NCBI RefSeq assembly: GCF_018736105.1 | Contig: NZ_CP076135.1 | Location: 2,106,001-2,170,000 of the forward strand | Source: Bradyrhizobium sediminis | GTDB taxonomy: Bacteria; Pseudomonadota; Alphaproteobacteria; Rhizobiales; Xanthobacteraceae | Direction: 5' to 3' | DNA length: 64,000 nucleotides | Part shown: piece by piece, positions 9,454 to 19,786 of the stretch | How positions within the stretch are numbered: the stretch's first letter is position 1 | How the letters are laid out: each line of letters begins with the position of its first letter | Made by a program: the position numbers and the translations under genes | The notes under the pieces: generated by a model | What the model was told of the DNA's origin: nothing | Seen by the model: the letters and a program-made list of their open reading frames with translations, nothing else | Database searches by the model: none

Positions 9454-9870
9454 ATGAGCGACGGCGCCGGAAAAAGCTTCATCGACCTGACCGCCGATAT
9501 CGTGTCGGCCTATCTCAGCAATAACCCGACGCCGGCCTCCGAAATCCCGGCCCTGATCGGCCAGATTCACGCGGCGTTGCAGCGGGTTTCGAGCGGCCGG
9601 ATCGAAGCGCCGCTGGAGCCCGCCAAGCCCGCGGTTTCCGTCAAGAAGTCGATGACCCCCGACTATCTGGTGTGTCTCGAGGACGGCAAGCGCTTCAAGT
9701 CGCTGAAGCGGCATCTGCGCACCCAGTACAACATGACGCCGGAACAGTACCGCGACAAATGGGGGCTCCCGGCCGACTATCCGATGGTGGCGCCGAACTA
9801 TGCGGTGGCGCGTTCGGCGCTCGCCAAGAAGATGGGGCTCGGCCAGCAGCGACGGCGGCGCGGCAAGTAA
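9454..9870 (+). CDS. MucR/Ros-family transcriptional regulator
   Basis: A 138-residue DNA-binding protein of the Ros/MucR family, which controls exopolysaccharide, motility and cell-cycle genes in rhizobia, often as an H-NS-like binder of AT-rich DNA. The N-terminal half is the oligomerisation region. The C-terminal half is the prokaryotic zinc-finger domain (YLVCLEDGKRFKSLKRHL, then TPEQYRDKWGLPADYPMVAP) with a basic tail. Of the four classical zinc ligands, Cys74 and His87 are present, but the second Cys is Asp77 and the expected second His is Gln91/Tyr92. Other MucR proteins are known to use Asp or to fold without zinc. Start at ATG 9454. Several paralogues are usual per genome, so no symbol is given. 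Confidence 0.9.
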   Translation: MSDGAGKSFIDLTADIVSAYLSNNPTPASEIPALIGQIHAALQRVSSGRIEAPLEPAKPAVSVKKSMTPDYLVCLEDGKRFKSLKRHLRTQYNMTPEQYRDKWGLPADYPMVAPNYAVARSALAKKMGLGQQRRRRGK

Positions 9871-9891
9871 TCGGAAGCAGCGGGCTGGCCC

Positions 9892-10317
9892 TCAGGAGGC
9901 TGCGGCAAGCGTCTCGCGCGCGTCGGAGCGGATGCGCTCGACCATGGCGCGCAGGCCGTTGGAACGCTGCGGCGTCAGGTGCTCGCGGAAGCCGAATTCG
10001 TCGAATACCGCGAGCGCATCGGTTGCGAGAACTTCCCGCGGCGTGCGGCCGGAATACAGCGTCAGCAGGATCGCGACCAGCCCGCGCACGATGTGTGCGT
10101 CGCTGTCGCCGAGATATTTCAGCAGCGGTTCGCCGCCGCTGCGGTCGATCTGCTTCGAGAGCCAGACCTGGCTGGCGCAGCCCTGCACCTTGTTGGCGGC
10201 GGAATGCTCGGCTTCCGGCATCGGTGCAAGCGAGCGGCCGAGTTCGATGACGTACCGGTAGCGGTCGTCCCAATCGTCCAGCAGCGAAAAATTATCCCTG
10301 ATTTCGTCGATCGTCAT
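9892..10317 (-). CDS. sufE: SufE-family Fe-S cluster assembly protein
   Basis: A 141-residue cytoplasmic sulfur-acceptor protein. SufE takes persulfide sulfur from the cysteine desulfurase SufS and passes it to the SufBCD scaffold. The active-site cysteine is Cys47 in NKVQGCASQVWL, a signature of the family. The LVAILLTLYSGRTP segment is also typical. Length equals that of E. coli SufE (138). No suf operon is adjacent; a stand-alone sufE is usual in this order of bacteria. It converges on the MucR-type gene with a 21-base gap. Confidence 0.93.
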   Translation of the reverse strand: MTIDEIRDNFSLLDDWDDRYRYVIELGRSLAPMPEAEHSAANKVQGCASQVWLSKQIDRSGGEPLLKYLGDSDAHIVRGLVAILLTLYSGRTPREVLATDALAVFDEFGFREHLTPQRSNGLRAMVERIRSDARETLAAAS

Positions 10318-10418
10318 CGTGTCCCGCGCTCGATCCCAAAACCATATATAGGATTACGGGCGGCCGAAAGCGATACTGTCAGGCCAAAATGGCGGCGGTT
10401 TCGGCCCGATTCGCGGGG

Positions 10419-10802
10419 TCAGGGCACGCCGCGCCAGTCAGCCGCAAGGTCATCCGGCGTCAACGTATCGTGGGAGACTGCTGCCACGGAAACCTCGGCA
10501 TTCTCGACACTGCCGATCGAGCCGGTATGGTCGGGCGCCTTCTTGTCGGTGATGATGTGATAAAGCTTGCGCGCGCCGTCCTGGGCACGCTGGCCGATCG
10601 CGGTCGCGGCCTGGCCGCCGACTTCGCACGCGGCCGGCTGGCGCTTGCAGAACTGACTCATGTCCGACACCGCGGCGGTCGCAGCCGAAACCGCTTCCGA
10701 CGCGCCGATCTGCGGCAGCTTGTCGGATTCCGGCGTCTTCTCTCTGGGCAGCAGCACCAGCACCAGCCCGAGCCAGAATGTCATGCGGAGCAGAAAAAAC
10801 AT
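10419..10802 (-). CDS. DUF5330 protein
   Basis: A 127-residue protein with one N-terminal hydrophobic segment (MFFLLRMTFWLGLVLVLLP), either a signal peptide or membrane anchor. The body contains EAVSAATAAVSDMSQFCKRQPAACEVG and AIGQRAQDGARKLYHII, the pattern I associate with DUF5330 proteins of Rhizobiales. Two Cys seven residues apart (FCKRQPAAC) could form a disulfide if the protein is periplasmic. Function unknown. It stands upstream of sufE on the same strand with about 100 bases between them, so it may or may not be co-transcribed. Confidence 0.8.
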   Translation of the reverse strand: MFFLLRMTFWLGLVLVLLPREKTPESDKLPQIGASEAVSAATAAVSDMSQFCKRQPAACEVGGQAATAIGQRAQDGARKLYHIITDKKAPDHTGSIGSVENAEVSVAAVSHDTLTPDDLAADWRGVP

Positions 10803-11206
10803 CTCGCGATCCCGGTCGTCTCTCTTGTTTCCCTTGGTGCCTGACTAACAGCCGTCGATAAATCGCAAGTATCTGCATTGAAGTTAAATCGCCGAAAATT
10901 CGCCGAAAGTCCGAATGATTGGATTCGGTGTAAATTTTCCATTGATGACCGCATTCGTCGACAAGCCGGCCGTAACGGCTGTATCCACGATTTCGAAACC
11001 ATACCGGCCGGGGGCTGGAAACTTGTCGTTCACCATTCGCATCGAATGAGCAGTTCAGCATCGGCGAAACCCCCGTGAAGATCAGGGTCCGCAGGCGCCG
11101 TCGCGCGGGCCTTAGCGTTCGCTTAATGTCGCTCTGACACGGTGGGGCAACGATAAGGGGGCGTTCCGGCGCGTCTGTTCGACGAACAAGCCGAAGCGCG
11201 AGAGCC
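10803..11206. other. Divergent intergenic region before the DivJ-like kinase
   Basis: About 400 bases between the DUF5330 gene and the histidine kinase gene. The left half is relatively A/T-rich (around 10870-10960), as expected for promoters. The only recognisable element is a one-mismatch CtrA-type box at 11112-11126 (TTAG, seven bases, TTAA), 80 bases before the kinase start. No gene is supported here. Confidence 0.4.
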
Positions 11207-13066
<1,860 letters not shown>

Positions 13067-13088
13067 AAACACCACGAGAGATGACGAC

Positions 13089-13736
13089 ATGTCGCGCCGC
13101 CGCCGCCGCGCAGGCGCGGTTGCGGCGGAAGCGGAAGCCGAGCGCGGCCTCGTGATGCGCATTCTGCTGCACAGTCCGAAAGACATGGTGGCGGGCGCGC
13201 TGGCATTTGCCGCGGTCAGCGCCATCATCGCCAACGCCCTGTTCCTGCAGGCCGGACGTCATCCGTCGCCGATGTTCGGTACGGTGGTAGCGATGCCGGC
13301 GCCCGTCAGCCCGCTGCCGCGTCCGCGCCCGGTCGAAGCCGCGGCTCGGCCCGCCGATGCCGCGCCGGTTGAATTCAGGATCGAACCGAGGGCAGCCGAG
13401 CCGAAGAGCGGCGATCCCATGACCAATCTGGTCAAGGCGACCACGGCTTCCCCGGCAACGCCTTCCAATGTCGCGCGGCCGCCGGCGCCGATTCCGGCGT
13501 CATCGCGCAACGAGACCATCGCCAACCAGACCCCGGCTGCGCGCCGCGTAGCAGCGGTGCAGCGTACGCTCACCGAATACGGCTACGGTCAGCTGAAACC
13601 GACCGGCATCGCCGGCTCCGACACCCAGGCCGCGATCCAGAAATTTGAGCGCGAGCGCAGGATCCCGGTGACCGGGCAGGTATCGGATCGCCTGGTGAAA
13701 GAACTCACCGCGATGATCGGCCGCCCGATCGACTAG
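13089..13736 (+). CDS. Membrane-anchored peptidoglycan-binding protein
   Basis: A 215-residue protein: a basic N-terminus, one transmembrane helix (residues about 37-58, MVAGALAFAAVSAIIANALF), a Pro-rich periplasmic linker, then a C-terminal PG_binding_1 domain (about 150-205). That domain reads RVAAVQRTLTEYGYGQLKPTG, then DTQAAIQKFERERRIPVTG. This topology is common for proteins tethered between inner membrane and cell wall. I prefer the ATG at 13089, behind a GAGAG site. A GTG at 13059 would overlap the end of the kinase gene. Its place directly after the kinase suggests co-transcription and a possible wall or division role. Confidence 0.85.
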   Translation: MSRRRRRAGAVAAEAEAERGLVMRILLHSPKDMVAGALAFAAVSAIIANALFLQAGRHPSPMFGTVVAMPAPVSPLPRPRPVEAAARPADAAPVEFRIEPRAAEPKSGDPMTNLVKATTASPATPSNVARPPAPIPASSRNETIANQTPAARRVAAVQRTLTEYGYGQLKPTGIAGSDTQAAIQKFERERRIPVTGQVSDRLVKELTAMIGRPID

Positions 13737-13771
13737 CTTCGACTCCGCCGCTGGCCTATACCGTCAGCCCC

Positions 13772-14116
13772 ATGCGATTGAAATCCAGTATTTGGGTGGC
13801 GGCCTATTTGCGCCGTTGCCAGGCCGAAGGCGTGTTCGGCGCCGTGCGAAGGCGCGGCGCGGAAGAGGCCGGCGCGGTCTTCGTCAAGGTCGCCACGCTC
13901 GACGGCCATGCCATGCTGTACATGCCGGCGCCGCAGACGGTCTATGACGACAGCCGCCCGATCGAGCGTTTCTTCATGCCGGCATCGAAAGAGCCGGTGC
14001 CGGAAGCTTCGGTGGAGGAGCGTCTGGTCAGGGAAATCAAGTTCGATCCCGATGCCTGGATCGTGGAGACCGAGGACAGGGCAGGGCGGCACTTCCTCGA
14101 TCTGGCGCGGGCCTAG
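13772..14116 (+). CDS. DUF1491 protein
   Basis: A 114-residue cytoplasmic protein of the alphaproteobacterial DUF1491 family. Recognisable features are the start (MRLKSSIWVAAYLRRCQAEG), then AVFVKVATLDGHAMLYMPAP and the C-terminal FDPDAWIVETEDRAGRHFLD. Function unknown. It lies 35 bases after the peptidoglycan-binding gene and probably belongs to the same transcript. Its stop overlaps the stop of the convergent DUF2336 gene by 4 bases. Confidence 0.9.
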   Translation: MRLKSSIWVAAYLRRCQAEGVFGAVRRRGAEEAGAVFVKVATLDGHAMLYMPAPQTVYDDSRPIERFFMPASKEPVPEASVEERLVREIKFDPDAWIVETEDRAGRHFLDLARA

Positions 14117-15081
14117 CGCCCGGAACCCTGGGAGCCGGTGCGTACGACAGAGCCGAGGCCGGGCTGTACGGCAGGGCGCGCCGGCGCCGCGCGCGCGCGC
14201 TGGCGTTCGTCGTCGTAAAGCGCGGGCCGGTACTTGGCGCGGGTCATGGCCATGATCGAGCCGCGCCAGGCGGCCAGCATGATCAGCGCGGATCGCTCGC
14301 TGAGGCGATCGTAAAGGCGCGACAGCCGGTAGACGTAAGTCACCGTTGCGAATTCCGGATTGAGAAACAGCAACACCTGCTGAAACACGGGGGCCGGCAT
14401 GTCCAGCGCCCTGGCCGCGCAGGCCAGCGGCTCGCCGCCGGGATCGTTGACCACCTGGGCTGCGACCCGCGACGGCAGGATCAGGGTTTCGCCGAGTTCC
14501 AGCGTGAAGTTTTCGATATCGCCGACCCAGGCGGCCATCTGCAGCGTCTCGACGCCACGCGCCGCCCGCGCGGCGGGAATTCGCGCCGAAGCCCGCAACG
14601 GCGTCTCCGCGAGATTATGCAGGATCAGGACGCGCTCGCTGGCGCTGGCCGCGAAGAACATGTCGTGGATCTCGGCGGCATCCTTCGGCTGCATCGACAG
14701 GTTCGACGCCATCCGCAATTCCGCCTCGGTCGGCGGCCTCACCGGCGGCGCCGCGACGGGATGCGCGGGAATTTCACCGGCGAGCGGCATCCGCGCGTGG
14801 GGATTTGAGGGTCTCAATCCGAGCCTTTGCAGGACTACGGCCGGTGTACCCGGATAGATCGCAAGCCGCGCCCGCACCGCCGCGCGCGTCGCGTCGTCGA
14901 CCTGATCGATCAGGCGGGAGGTCAGTTCGATGAACTGCCGCTCTTCTTCGCCGCTGTGCGCATCGGCCTGAACGTAGAGATCGGTCAGCACGCGCAATAG
15001 CGTCGGGCGGATATCGACGCCCTCGCGGCGGGACAGCGTCATCAGCCCGTCGAAGCCCGGAAATAATGGAGGTCTGGTCAT
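14113..15081 (-). CDS. DUF2336 protein
   Basis: A 322-residue soluble, helix-rich protein of the DUF2336 family, abundant in alphaproteobacteria and of unknown function. Visible family features are LTSRLIDQVDDATRAAVRARLA, then VLILHNLAETPLR, and the C-terminal RLYDRLSERSALIMLAAWRG. The C-terminal 40 residues are basic and disordered. The upstream region carries two perfect CtrA-type boxes shared with the divergent small gene, so cell-cycle control is plausible. A transfer or membrane role cannot be read from the sequence. Confidence 0.88.
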   Translation of the reverse strand: MTRPPLFPGFDGLMTLSRREGVDIRPTLLRVLTDLYVQADAHSGEEERQFIELTSRLIDQVDDATRAAVRARLAIYPGTPAVVLQRLGLRPSNPHARMPLAGEIPAHPVAAPPVRPPTEAELRMASNLSMQPKDAAEIHDMFFAASASERVLILHNLAETPLRASARIPAARAARGVETLQMAAWVGDIENFTLELGETLILPSRVAAQVVNDPGGEPLACAARALDMPAPVFQQVLLFLNPEFATVTYVYRLSRLYDRLSERSALIMLAAWRGSIMAMTRAKYRPALYDDERQRARAAPARPAVQPGLGSVVRTGSQGSGR

Positions 15082-15131
15082 GTCAGGGTACGCAACAGAG
15101 TAATGCTCTCACCAGCTTAGGCGGGTTTGCT

Positions 15132-15146
15132 TTAACAGCTCGTTAA
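15132..15146. promoter_or_regulatory. CtrA-type binding site 1 (TTAA-N7-TTAA)
   Basis: The sequence TTAACAGCTCGTTAA is a perfect TTAA-N7-TTAA full CtrA box. It lies 51 bases upstream of the DUF2336 start on the minus strand. Position and symmetry allow control of either divergent gene. Confidence 0.6.
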
Positions 15147-15226
15147 GGAAAACAATCGGTGAAGGCGTGCAGGCAAATTCAGTGCTTCCGGCAAGACGCG
15201 GCCACGCCGGGCCGCAGGCGGAGAAA

Positions 15227-15242
15227 TTAAGATGCCGTTAAC
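15227..15242. promoter_or_regulatory. CtrA-type binding site 2 (TTAA-N7-TTAAC)
   Basis: TTAAGATGCCGTTAAC matches the full CtrA consensus TTAA-N7-TTAAC exactly. It lies 72 bases before the small gene at 15314, a normal promoter distance. Two full boxes within 110 bases is well above chance for GC-rich DNA. Confidence 0.65.
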
Positions 15243-15313
15243 CACGTCCTGTTCTTAATGATGGCATGTCGCCGGCGAGATCGTGTCAGCGCGGCAACCG
15301 GAGAGAGCGGGAC

Positions 15314-15511
15314 ATGGGCACCATCATTGAATTTCCGGCGGATGCGGCGTCGCGGCGGCTGGGCTCAACCATCGATGGCGCTCCACGCGAAGGCATGGGC
15401 ACCATCCTGATCCTGCCCGTCGTCCGGATCGAGCGCGACACCGATGAAACCAGCGGTGGCAGCGGACCGGAAGAGGGAACGGCCCCCGGCCGCCGTCGCC
15501 GCCGGCGCTGA
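15314..15511 (+). CDS. Small protein of unknown function (MGTIIEFP type)
   Basis: A 65-residue protein starting MGTIIEFPADAASRR and containing a second similar phrase, GMGTILILPVVRIERDTDE, so it looks like an internal duplication of a short beta-strand motif. The C-terminus is a run of Arg (PGRRRRRR). I recall similar small proteins in Bradyrhizobium. The ATG at 15314 follows GAGAGCGGGAC. It lies 17 bases before a lipoprotein gene and behind a perfect CtrA-type box. Function unknown. Confidence 0.7.
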   Translation: MGTIIEFPADAASRRLGSTIDGAPREGMGTILILPVVRIERDTDETSGGSGPEEGTAPGRRRRRR

Positions 15512-15528
15512 CACCAGGACATCCCAAT

Positions 15529-16293
15529 ATGCCGGAGACGTGCTTTCCGATCCGGACGAGACAGGTTCGGCTGCTGACGCTGCTTTTGCTCGGCGCAGCG
15601 CTCGGCGGCTGCAGCGGCGGCGACTTCGGCCGCACCCGCCAGGACATGCGCAACGACGACATGCATCGCTGGCTCGGCGCCGAGGCGACCGGAAGCGTCG
15701 GCCTCAGGGCGTCGCAATTCCAGCTCACCGACAATGAGCGGCAGCTCCGCGACTATGCCTATCCCCTGATCGAGCCGCCGCATTCGCGTCCCGCCTGGAA
15801 GACCGTGTTCGGCGATTACAAGCCGCTGCCTTCACCATGGCGGCAGGCGGTGCTGTTCGACCGTACCGCCTATGGCCGGCTGCTGATCGACGAACCGCAC
15901 CGCTCGCATTCCTCACGCTACGCTGTGTTGATGGAGGACGTGCGCAACGACATCACCCGTTTCGAGCCGTTCTTTGCCTCGGCCGCGCGCGTCATCGAAC
16001 TCGACAGGAAGCGCAACGCCAGTCTCAAGCTGGTCTCGGAACTGTCGCCGCGCGAGCGCGACGACGCCGTCGCCCGCATGGAAGAGAACACCCTGATCGT
16101 GCAGTGGGTGCAGCAGAGCCTGGAGCGGCGGATCTCGTCCTATCGCTGGGCGCTGGAGCGGCTGGTGATCCAGGCGCCCGACACCATCGCGGCCGATGCC
16201 GATCGCCTGATCGGCGAACTCGCCGCGCAAACCGCCAACCCGCCGGTCGCAGCGCGGCCGGTGATCGGACGCGCCGTCACGGTGAAGGGCTGA
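15529..16293 (+). CDS. Predicted lipoprotein of unknown function
   Basis: A 254-residue exported protein with a lipoprotein signal: a hydrophobic stretch at residues 15-26, then the lipobox LGGC with Cys28. The mature part is largely helical and charged (ARVIELDRKRNASLKLVSEL and EENTLIVQWVQQSLERRISSYRWALERL) and probably forms a periplasmic coiled-coil-like bundle. I do not recognise a named family. It is 17 bases after the small gene at 15314, so the two likely share the CtrA-associated promoter. It converges with the DUF1254 gene, 15 bases away, without a visible terminator. Confidence 0.85.
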   Translation: MPETCFPIRTRQVRLLTLLLLGAALGGCSGGDFGRTRQDMRNDDMHRWLGAEATGSVGLRASQFQLTDNERQLRDYAYPLIEPPHSRPAWKTVFGDYKPLPSPWRQAVLFDRTAYGRLLIDEPHRSHSSRYAVLMEDVRNDITRFEPFFASAARVIELDRKRNASLKLVSELSPRERDDAVARMEENTLIVQWVQQSLERRISSYRWALERLVIQAPDTIAADADRLIGELAAQTANPPVAARPVIGRAVTVKG

Positions 16294-16308
16294 GCATTCG
16301 TCTATTGA

Positions 16309-16917
16309 TCAGCGCTTGCCCCGCGGCGCCGGTTGCGGCACGGCCGCGGGCTCTTCGTGTTTGGCCGGCGGCTCGGTCTGCACCTTGCAGCTCGAGGCCG
16401 CGAGCGTGGCCTGCGCCTGCGTCATCAGACCCGGCTCCGGCGCCAGCGCCTTCAACACGATCAGTCCGGTCGCGGTAGGGGAATCGATGATCAGCCGGTC
16501 GGCGGAAGTCACGTCTTCTTCCTCCGGCAATTCGGCGTGCTGCGCCTCGGTCATGAGGTCGAGTTCGATCACCTTGCGTCCGGCCGAGCGGTCGTTGATC
16601 GCGTAGTAGGCGACTTCGTTGCGGGTATAGAACGACACCGAGGTGTAGGCCTGGCTGACGGGGACCGCGAGCTTGATCGGCCCCGAGGTCAGATCGTAAC
16701 GGCAGATCGCGATCGCGAACGCCGGATCCATGAACGGCATCGGCGCGTTGCCCGGATCGGCCAGCGGCAGGGCGGTCACGGCGTTGAGCTTGGTGATCGG
16801 CGCCAGACGCGAATAGGCATCCTGGGTCGCGATCCGCGGCAACGCCAGCACGGCGACGAGATGCACGACGGCGCCCAGCACCACGCCTGCGATGATCGTG
16901 AACAGCAGCCGGATCAT
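16309..16917 (-). CDS. DUF1254-type membrane-anchored protein
   Basis: A 202-residue protein with an N-terminal membrane helix or signal (MIRLLFTIIAGVVLGAVVHLVAVLAL) and a periplasmic domain. That domain contains MDPAFAIAICRYDL, then VSQAYTSVSFYTRNEVAYYAIND, which fits the DUF1254 family as found paired with DUF1214. The C-terminus is Pro-rich. The ATG at 16917 overlaps the stop of the upstream DUF1214 gene (ATGA), so they are translationally coupled. DUF1254/1214 proteins have no settled function. The coupling to the PBP1A gene suggests an envelope role, which is inference. Confidence 0.8.
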   Translation of the reverse strand: MIRLLFTIIAGVVLGAVVHLVAVLALPRIATQDAYSRLAPITKLNAVTALPLADPGNAPMPFMDPAFAIAICRYDLTSGPIKLAVPVSQAYTSVSFYTRNEVAYYAINDRSAGRKVIELDLMTEAQHAELPEEEDVTSADRLIIDSPTATGLIVLKALAPEPGLMTQAQATLAASSCKVQTEPPAKHEEPAAVPQPAPRGKR

Positions 16918-17492
16918 GGGCACCCCACTGTCGCAATCGACGGCATCGGCGCGTCGCGCTGCGTCCGCGTCGCGACGCCGACCGGGGTGTCGTAAAGCCG
17001 AAGCATCAGCGCATAGCGTTCGATGCCGCCGGTGGGGAGCCAGTTTCCGGCGCGCGACCGCGATGCCACCCGGATCTCGAACGCGCCGTCGGCGCCGCGA
17101 ATGATTTCCTGGCTGGTGAAGCCGTAGCGCTGCAGCGAATTGGCGACCAGACGCCCCTTGGTGTCGTAGAGCGTCAGTGTCCAGAACCGGGCGGCGGGCG
17201 TGACGCCGCTGACCACCACGTCGCAGCGCCCGTCGAGCGGCTTCTTGCGGTCGTCCGATGTCGCCGAGAAGGCGATGCCGTCGCCGGTGCCGACCGGCAA
17301 TTCGCCGCTGCGGGCGATCGAGGCGCGCGAATAGGGATCGATGTCCGAGGTGCCGGTCTTCGGCCGCGCGGTCCAGGCGCCGATCGTCAGCGTGCCGAGA
17401 TCGGTGCCGCGCGTCGCCGTCATCCAGGTGGCGCCGAGGCCGACGACGGTGGCGAGGATCAGCGCCAGCAGGGTGATGAAGATCAGCCGCAC
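16914..17492 (-). CDS. DUF1214 protein
   Basis: A 192-residue protein with an N-terminal hydrophobic segment (MRLIFITLLALILATVVGLGATWM) and a periplasmic beta-rich domain. Its phrases FWTLTLYDTKGRLVANSLQRYG and MLRLYDTPVGVATR are typical of DUF1214. Start at ATG 17492, 3 bases from the PBP1A stop. With the DUF1254 gene after it, it forms a three-gene minus-strand operon. Function unknown. Confidence 0.85.
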   Translation of the reverse strand: MRLIFITLLALILATVVGLGATWMTATRGTDLGTLTIGAWTARPKTGTSDIDPYSRASIARSGELPVGTGDGIAFSATSDDRKKPLDGRCDVVVSGVTPAARFWTLTLYDTKGRLVANSLQRYGFTSQEIIRGADGAFEIRVASRSRAGNWLPTGGIERYALMLRLYDTPVGVATRTQRDAPMPSIATVGCP

Positions 17493-17494
17493 GG

Positions 17495-19786
17495 TCAGTT
17501 CTTGCGCGGCGCGGCTGTCGCCGCCGCTTCGCCAGGCGCTGCCGCGGCAAAACTATCCGGGAATGCGATCGCGCTTGACGACACCGGCTTGCCGGGCTTC
17601 ACCGGCTCGCCCGGCGCGGCCTTTCCCGCGGTCTTGCCGGCCTCGTCGAGCAGCTTCTCCACGCGCACCAGGATGTCCGCGCCGCGCTTGGTGAGGATTG
17701 GCGGCGGGCCCGGTTTGATGTCCGGCAGTCTCGACGCGCCGCTGGCCGCCATGGCCGCGGAGGCCGCCGGCGCCGGCAATTTCGTGCCGGCGCCGATGCC
17801 CGCGATCTCCTTGATCTCGACGCCCTGATGCGCCACGAGCATGATGTCGTGCCAGGTCTGCGCCGGCAGCGAGCCGCCGGTCATGCGGTTGGTCGGCGAG
17901 TAGTCGTCGTTACCGTACCAGACCGCGCAGGTGAAATTGCCGGTGTATCCGACGAACCAGGCATCGCGATAGGCGTTGGTGGTGCCGGTCTTGCCGGCGG
18001 TCGGAATGCCGTCGAGCGCCGCGCGCCGCGCGGTACCTTCGCTGACGACGTGGCTCATCATCCCCGCCATGTCGGCGGCGATCGAGGCCGGGATCGCCTG
18101 CAGCGGCTTCTTGCCGTCGCGGTCGAAGCGCCAGACCAGATCGCCGGCGCCGGTGCGTACTTCCAGCACGGCATGCGGCGTGACCGATTTGCCCTTGTTC
18201 GGGAAGGTCGCATAGGCCACGGCGTGTTCGAGCACCGAGACTTCGTCGGAGCCGATCGGCAGCGACGGCGTGTCCGGCAGCGGCGCCTTGATGCCGAAGC
18301 GGCGCGCCACTTCCACGATCTTGGCGCGGCCGGCCTTGGCCGGATTCGGCGTCTTGCCGCCGAGCGCGATCGACAGCTTCACCGGAATCACGTTGATGGA
18401 GCGGGTAATCGCCACCGTCAGCGTCACCGCGCCGGAGTAGGAGTGGCCGTAATTCTGCGGACACCAGTTGCCGATGCAGACCGGGCCGTCGACCACGATC
18501 GAATTCGGCTTGAAACCGTTGAGCAGCGCGGTGGTGTAGACGTAGGGCTTGAACGACGAACCGGGCTGGCGCATCGCGTCCACCGCGCGGTTGAACTGGC
18601 TGGCGCCGTAGTCGCGGCCGCCGACCATCGCGCGCACGCCGCCGTCGAGGTCGGCGACCACGGTTGCGGCCTGGGTGGCGTGATAGTCGCGGCCGAACTG
18701 GCGCAACTGGTTTTCGACGGCGCCTTCCGCGGCGCGCTGCACATTCATGTCGATCGCGGTGCGGACCACGAAAACGCGCTCGACATAGGACTTCGGAAAG
18801 GTGTCGACCAGCCTGCGCATCTCGTCGAACGCCCAGTCGAGATAATAGTTCGGCGAGTTCTCGTCGCGGCGATCGACCGCGATGGCTGGATTGCGCCGCG
18901 CGCCGAACACCTGGCCCTCGGTCATGAAGCCGGCATCGACCAGATTGTCCAGCACCACGTTGGCGCGGGCACGCGCAGCGGGCAGGTTGATGTGCGGCGC
19001 GTATTTGGTGGGGGCCTTGAACAGACCGGCGAGCATCGCGGATTCCGCCAGATTGACGTCGCGCGCCGACTTGTTGAAGTAGAAATGCGCGGCGCCGTCG
19101 ACGCCGAAGGTACCGCCGCCCATATAGGCGCGGTCGAGATAGAGCTTCAGGATTTCGTTCTTGGTGAGCCGGGTCTCCAGCCAGACCGCGAGGAACGCTT
19201 CCTTGACCTTGCGCTCGATGGTGCGCTCGTTGTTCAGGAACAGGTTCTTGGCCAGCTGCTGGGTGATCGACGAGCCGCCCTGCCGCACGCCGCCGGCCTG
19301 GGCGTTGGTCACGAGCGCGCGCGCGGTGCCGGCGATGTCGATGCCGAAATGCTCGTAGAACCGGCGATCCTCGGTGGCGAGCGTCGCCTTGATCAGATTG
19401 TCCGGGAAATCCTCCAGCGGAATCGAATCATTGTGCTTGATGCCGCGGCTGCCGATCGGGTTGCCGTAGCGGTCGAGAAACGTCACGGCGAGATCGGATT
19501 TCTTCAGCCAGTCGTCGTCGGAGGTCTCGCGAAATGCCGGGATCGCCAGCGCCAGCATCAGGATCAGGCCGCCGAGCCCGATGGTCGCCGCTTCCGACAG
19601 GGGTTCGATGAATACCCAGCGCTTCCAGCGGCCGACATAAAAGCGGTCCATGAAAGTGGAAAACCGCTCGTAGAGCTCGCGCGCGCCCTTGCCGGAGGAG
19701 AACAGCGTCGAGTCGATGCGCGCATCCAGGTCCAGCATGAAATGCCGGATCTTCTTCTTCCACTGAGATGGTACGATCTGGCGCAC
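17495..19786 (-). CDS. Class A penicillin-binding protein 1A
   Basis: A 763-residue bifunctional peptidoglycan synthase. A cytoplasmic basic N-terminus and one transmembrane helix (about 68-90) precede the GT51 glycosyltransferase domain: EDRRFYEHFGID with the catalytic Glu, GGSSITQQLAKNLFL, and ERKVKEAFLAVWLE. The transpeptidase domain follows: SxxK in RQPGSSFKPYVY (about residue 410), the second motif in TRSINVIPVKL, and KTGTT. All catalytic motifs are intact, so both glycan polymerisation and cross-linking are expected. The C-terminal 100 residues are Pro/Ala-rich and not conserved. The start codon is GTG. The DUF1214 and DUF1254 genes follow in an operon. Confidence 0.95.
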   Translation of the reverse strand: MRQIVPSQWKKKIRHFMLDLDARIDSTLFSSGKGARELYERFSTFMDRFYVGRWKRWVFIEPLSEAATIGLGGLILMLALAIPAFRETSDDDWLKKSDLAVTFLDRYGNPIGSRGIKHNDSIPLEDFPDNLIKATLATEDRRFYEHFGIDIAGTARALVTNAQAGGVRQGGSSITQQLAKNLFLNNERTIERKVKEAFLAVWLETRLTKNEILKLYLDRAYMGGGTFGVDGAAHFYFNKSARDVNLAESAMLAGLFKAPTKYAPHINLPAARARANVVLDNLVDAGFMTEGQVFGARRNPAIAVDRRDENSPNYYLDWAFDEMRRLVDTFPKSYVERVFVVRTAIDMNVQRAAEGAVENQLRQFGRDYHATQAATVVADLDGGVRAMVGGRDYGASQFNRAVDAMRQPGSSFKPYVYTTALLNGFKPNSIVVDGPVCIGNWCPQNYGHSYSGAVTLTVAITRSINVIPVKLSIALGGKTPNPAKAGRAKIVEVARRFGIKAPLPDTPSLPIGSDEVSVLEHAVAYATFPNKGKSVTPHAVLEVRTGAGDLVWRFDRDGKKPLQAIPASIAADMAGMMSHVVSEGTARRAALDGIPTAGKTGTTNAYRDAWFVGYTGNFTCAVWYGNDDYSPTNRMTGGSLPAQTWHDIMLVAHQGVEIKEIAGIGAGTKLPAPAASAAMAASGASRLPDIKPGPPPILTKRGADILVRVEKLLDEAGKTAGKAAPGEPVKPGKPVSSSAIAFPDSFAAAAPGEAAATAAPRKN

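Noticed and set aside
11112..11126. CtrA-type box before the DivJ-like kinase
   Set aside because: One mismatch in a key half-site (TTAG for TTAA); mentioned as context but not listed as a separate regulatory feature.
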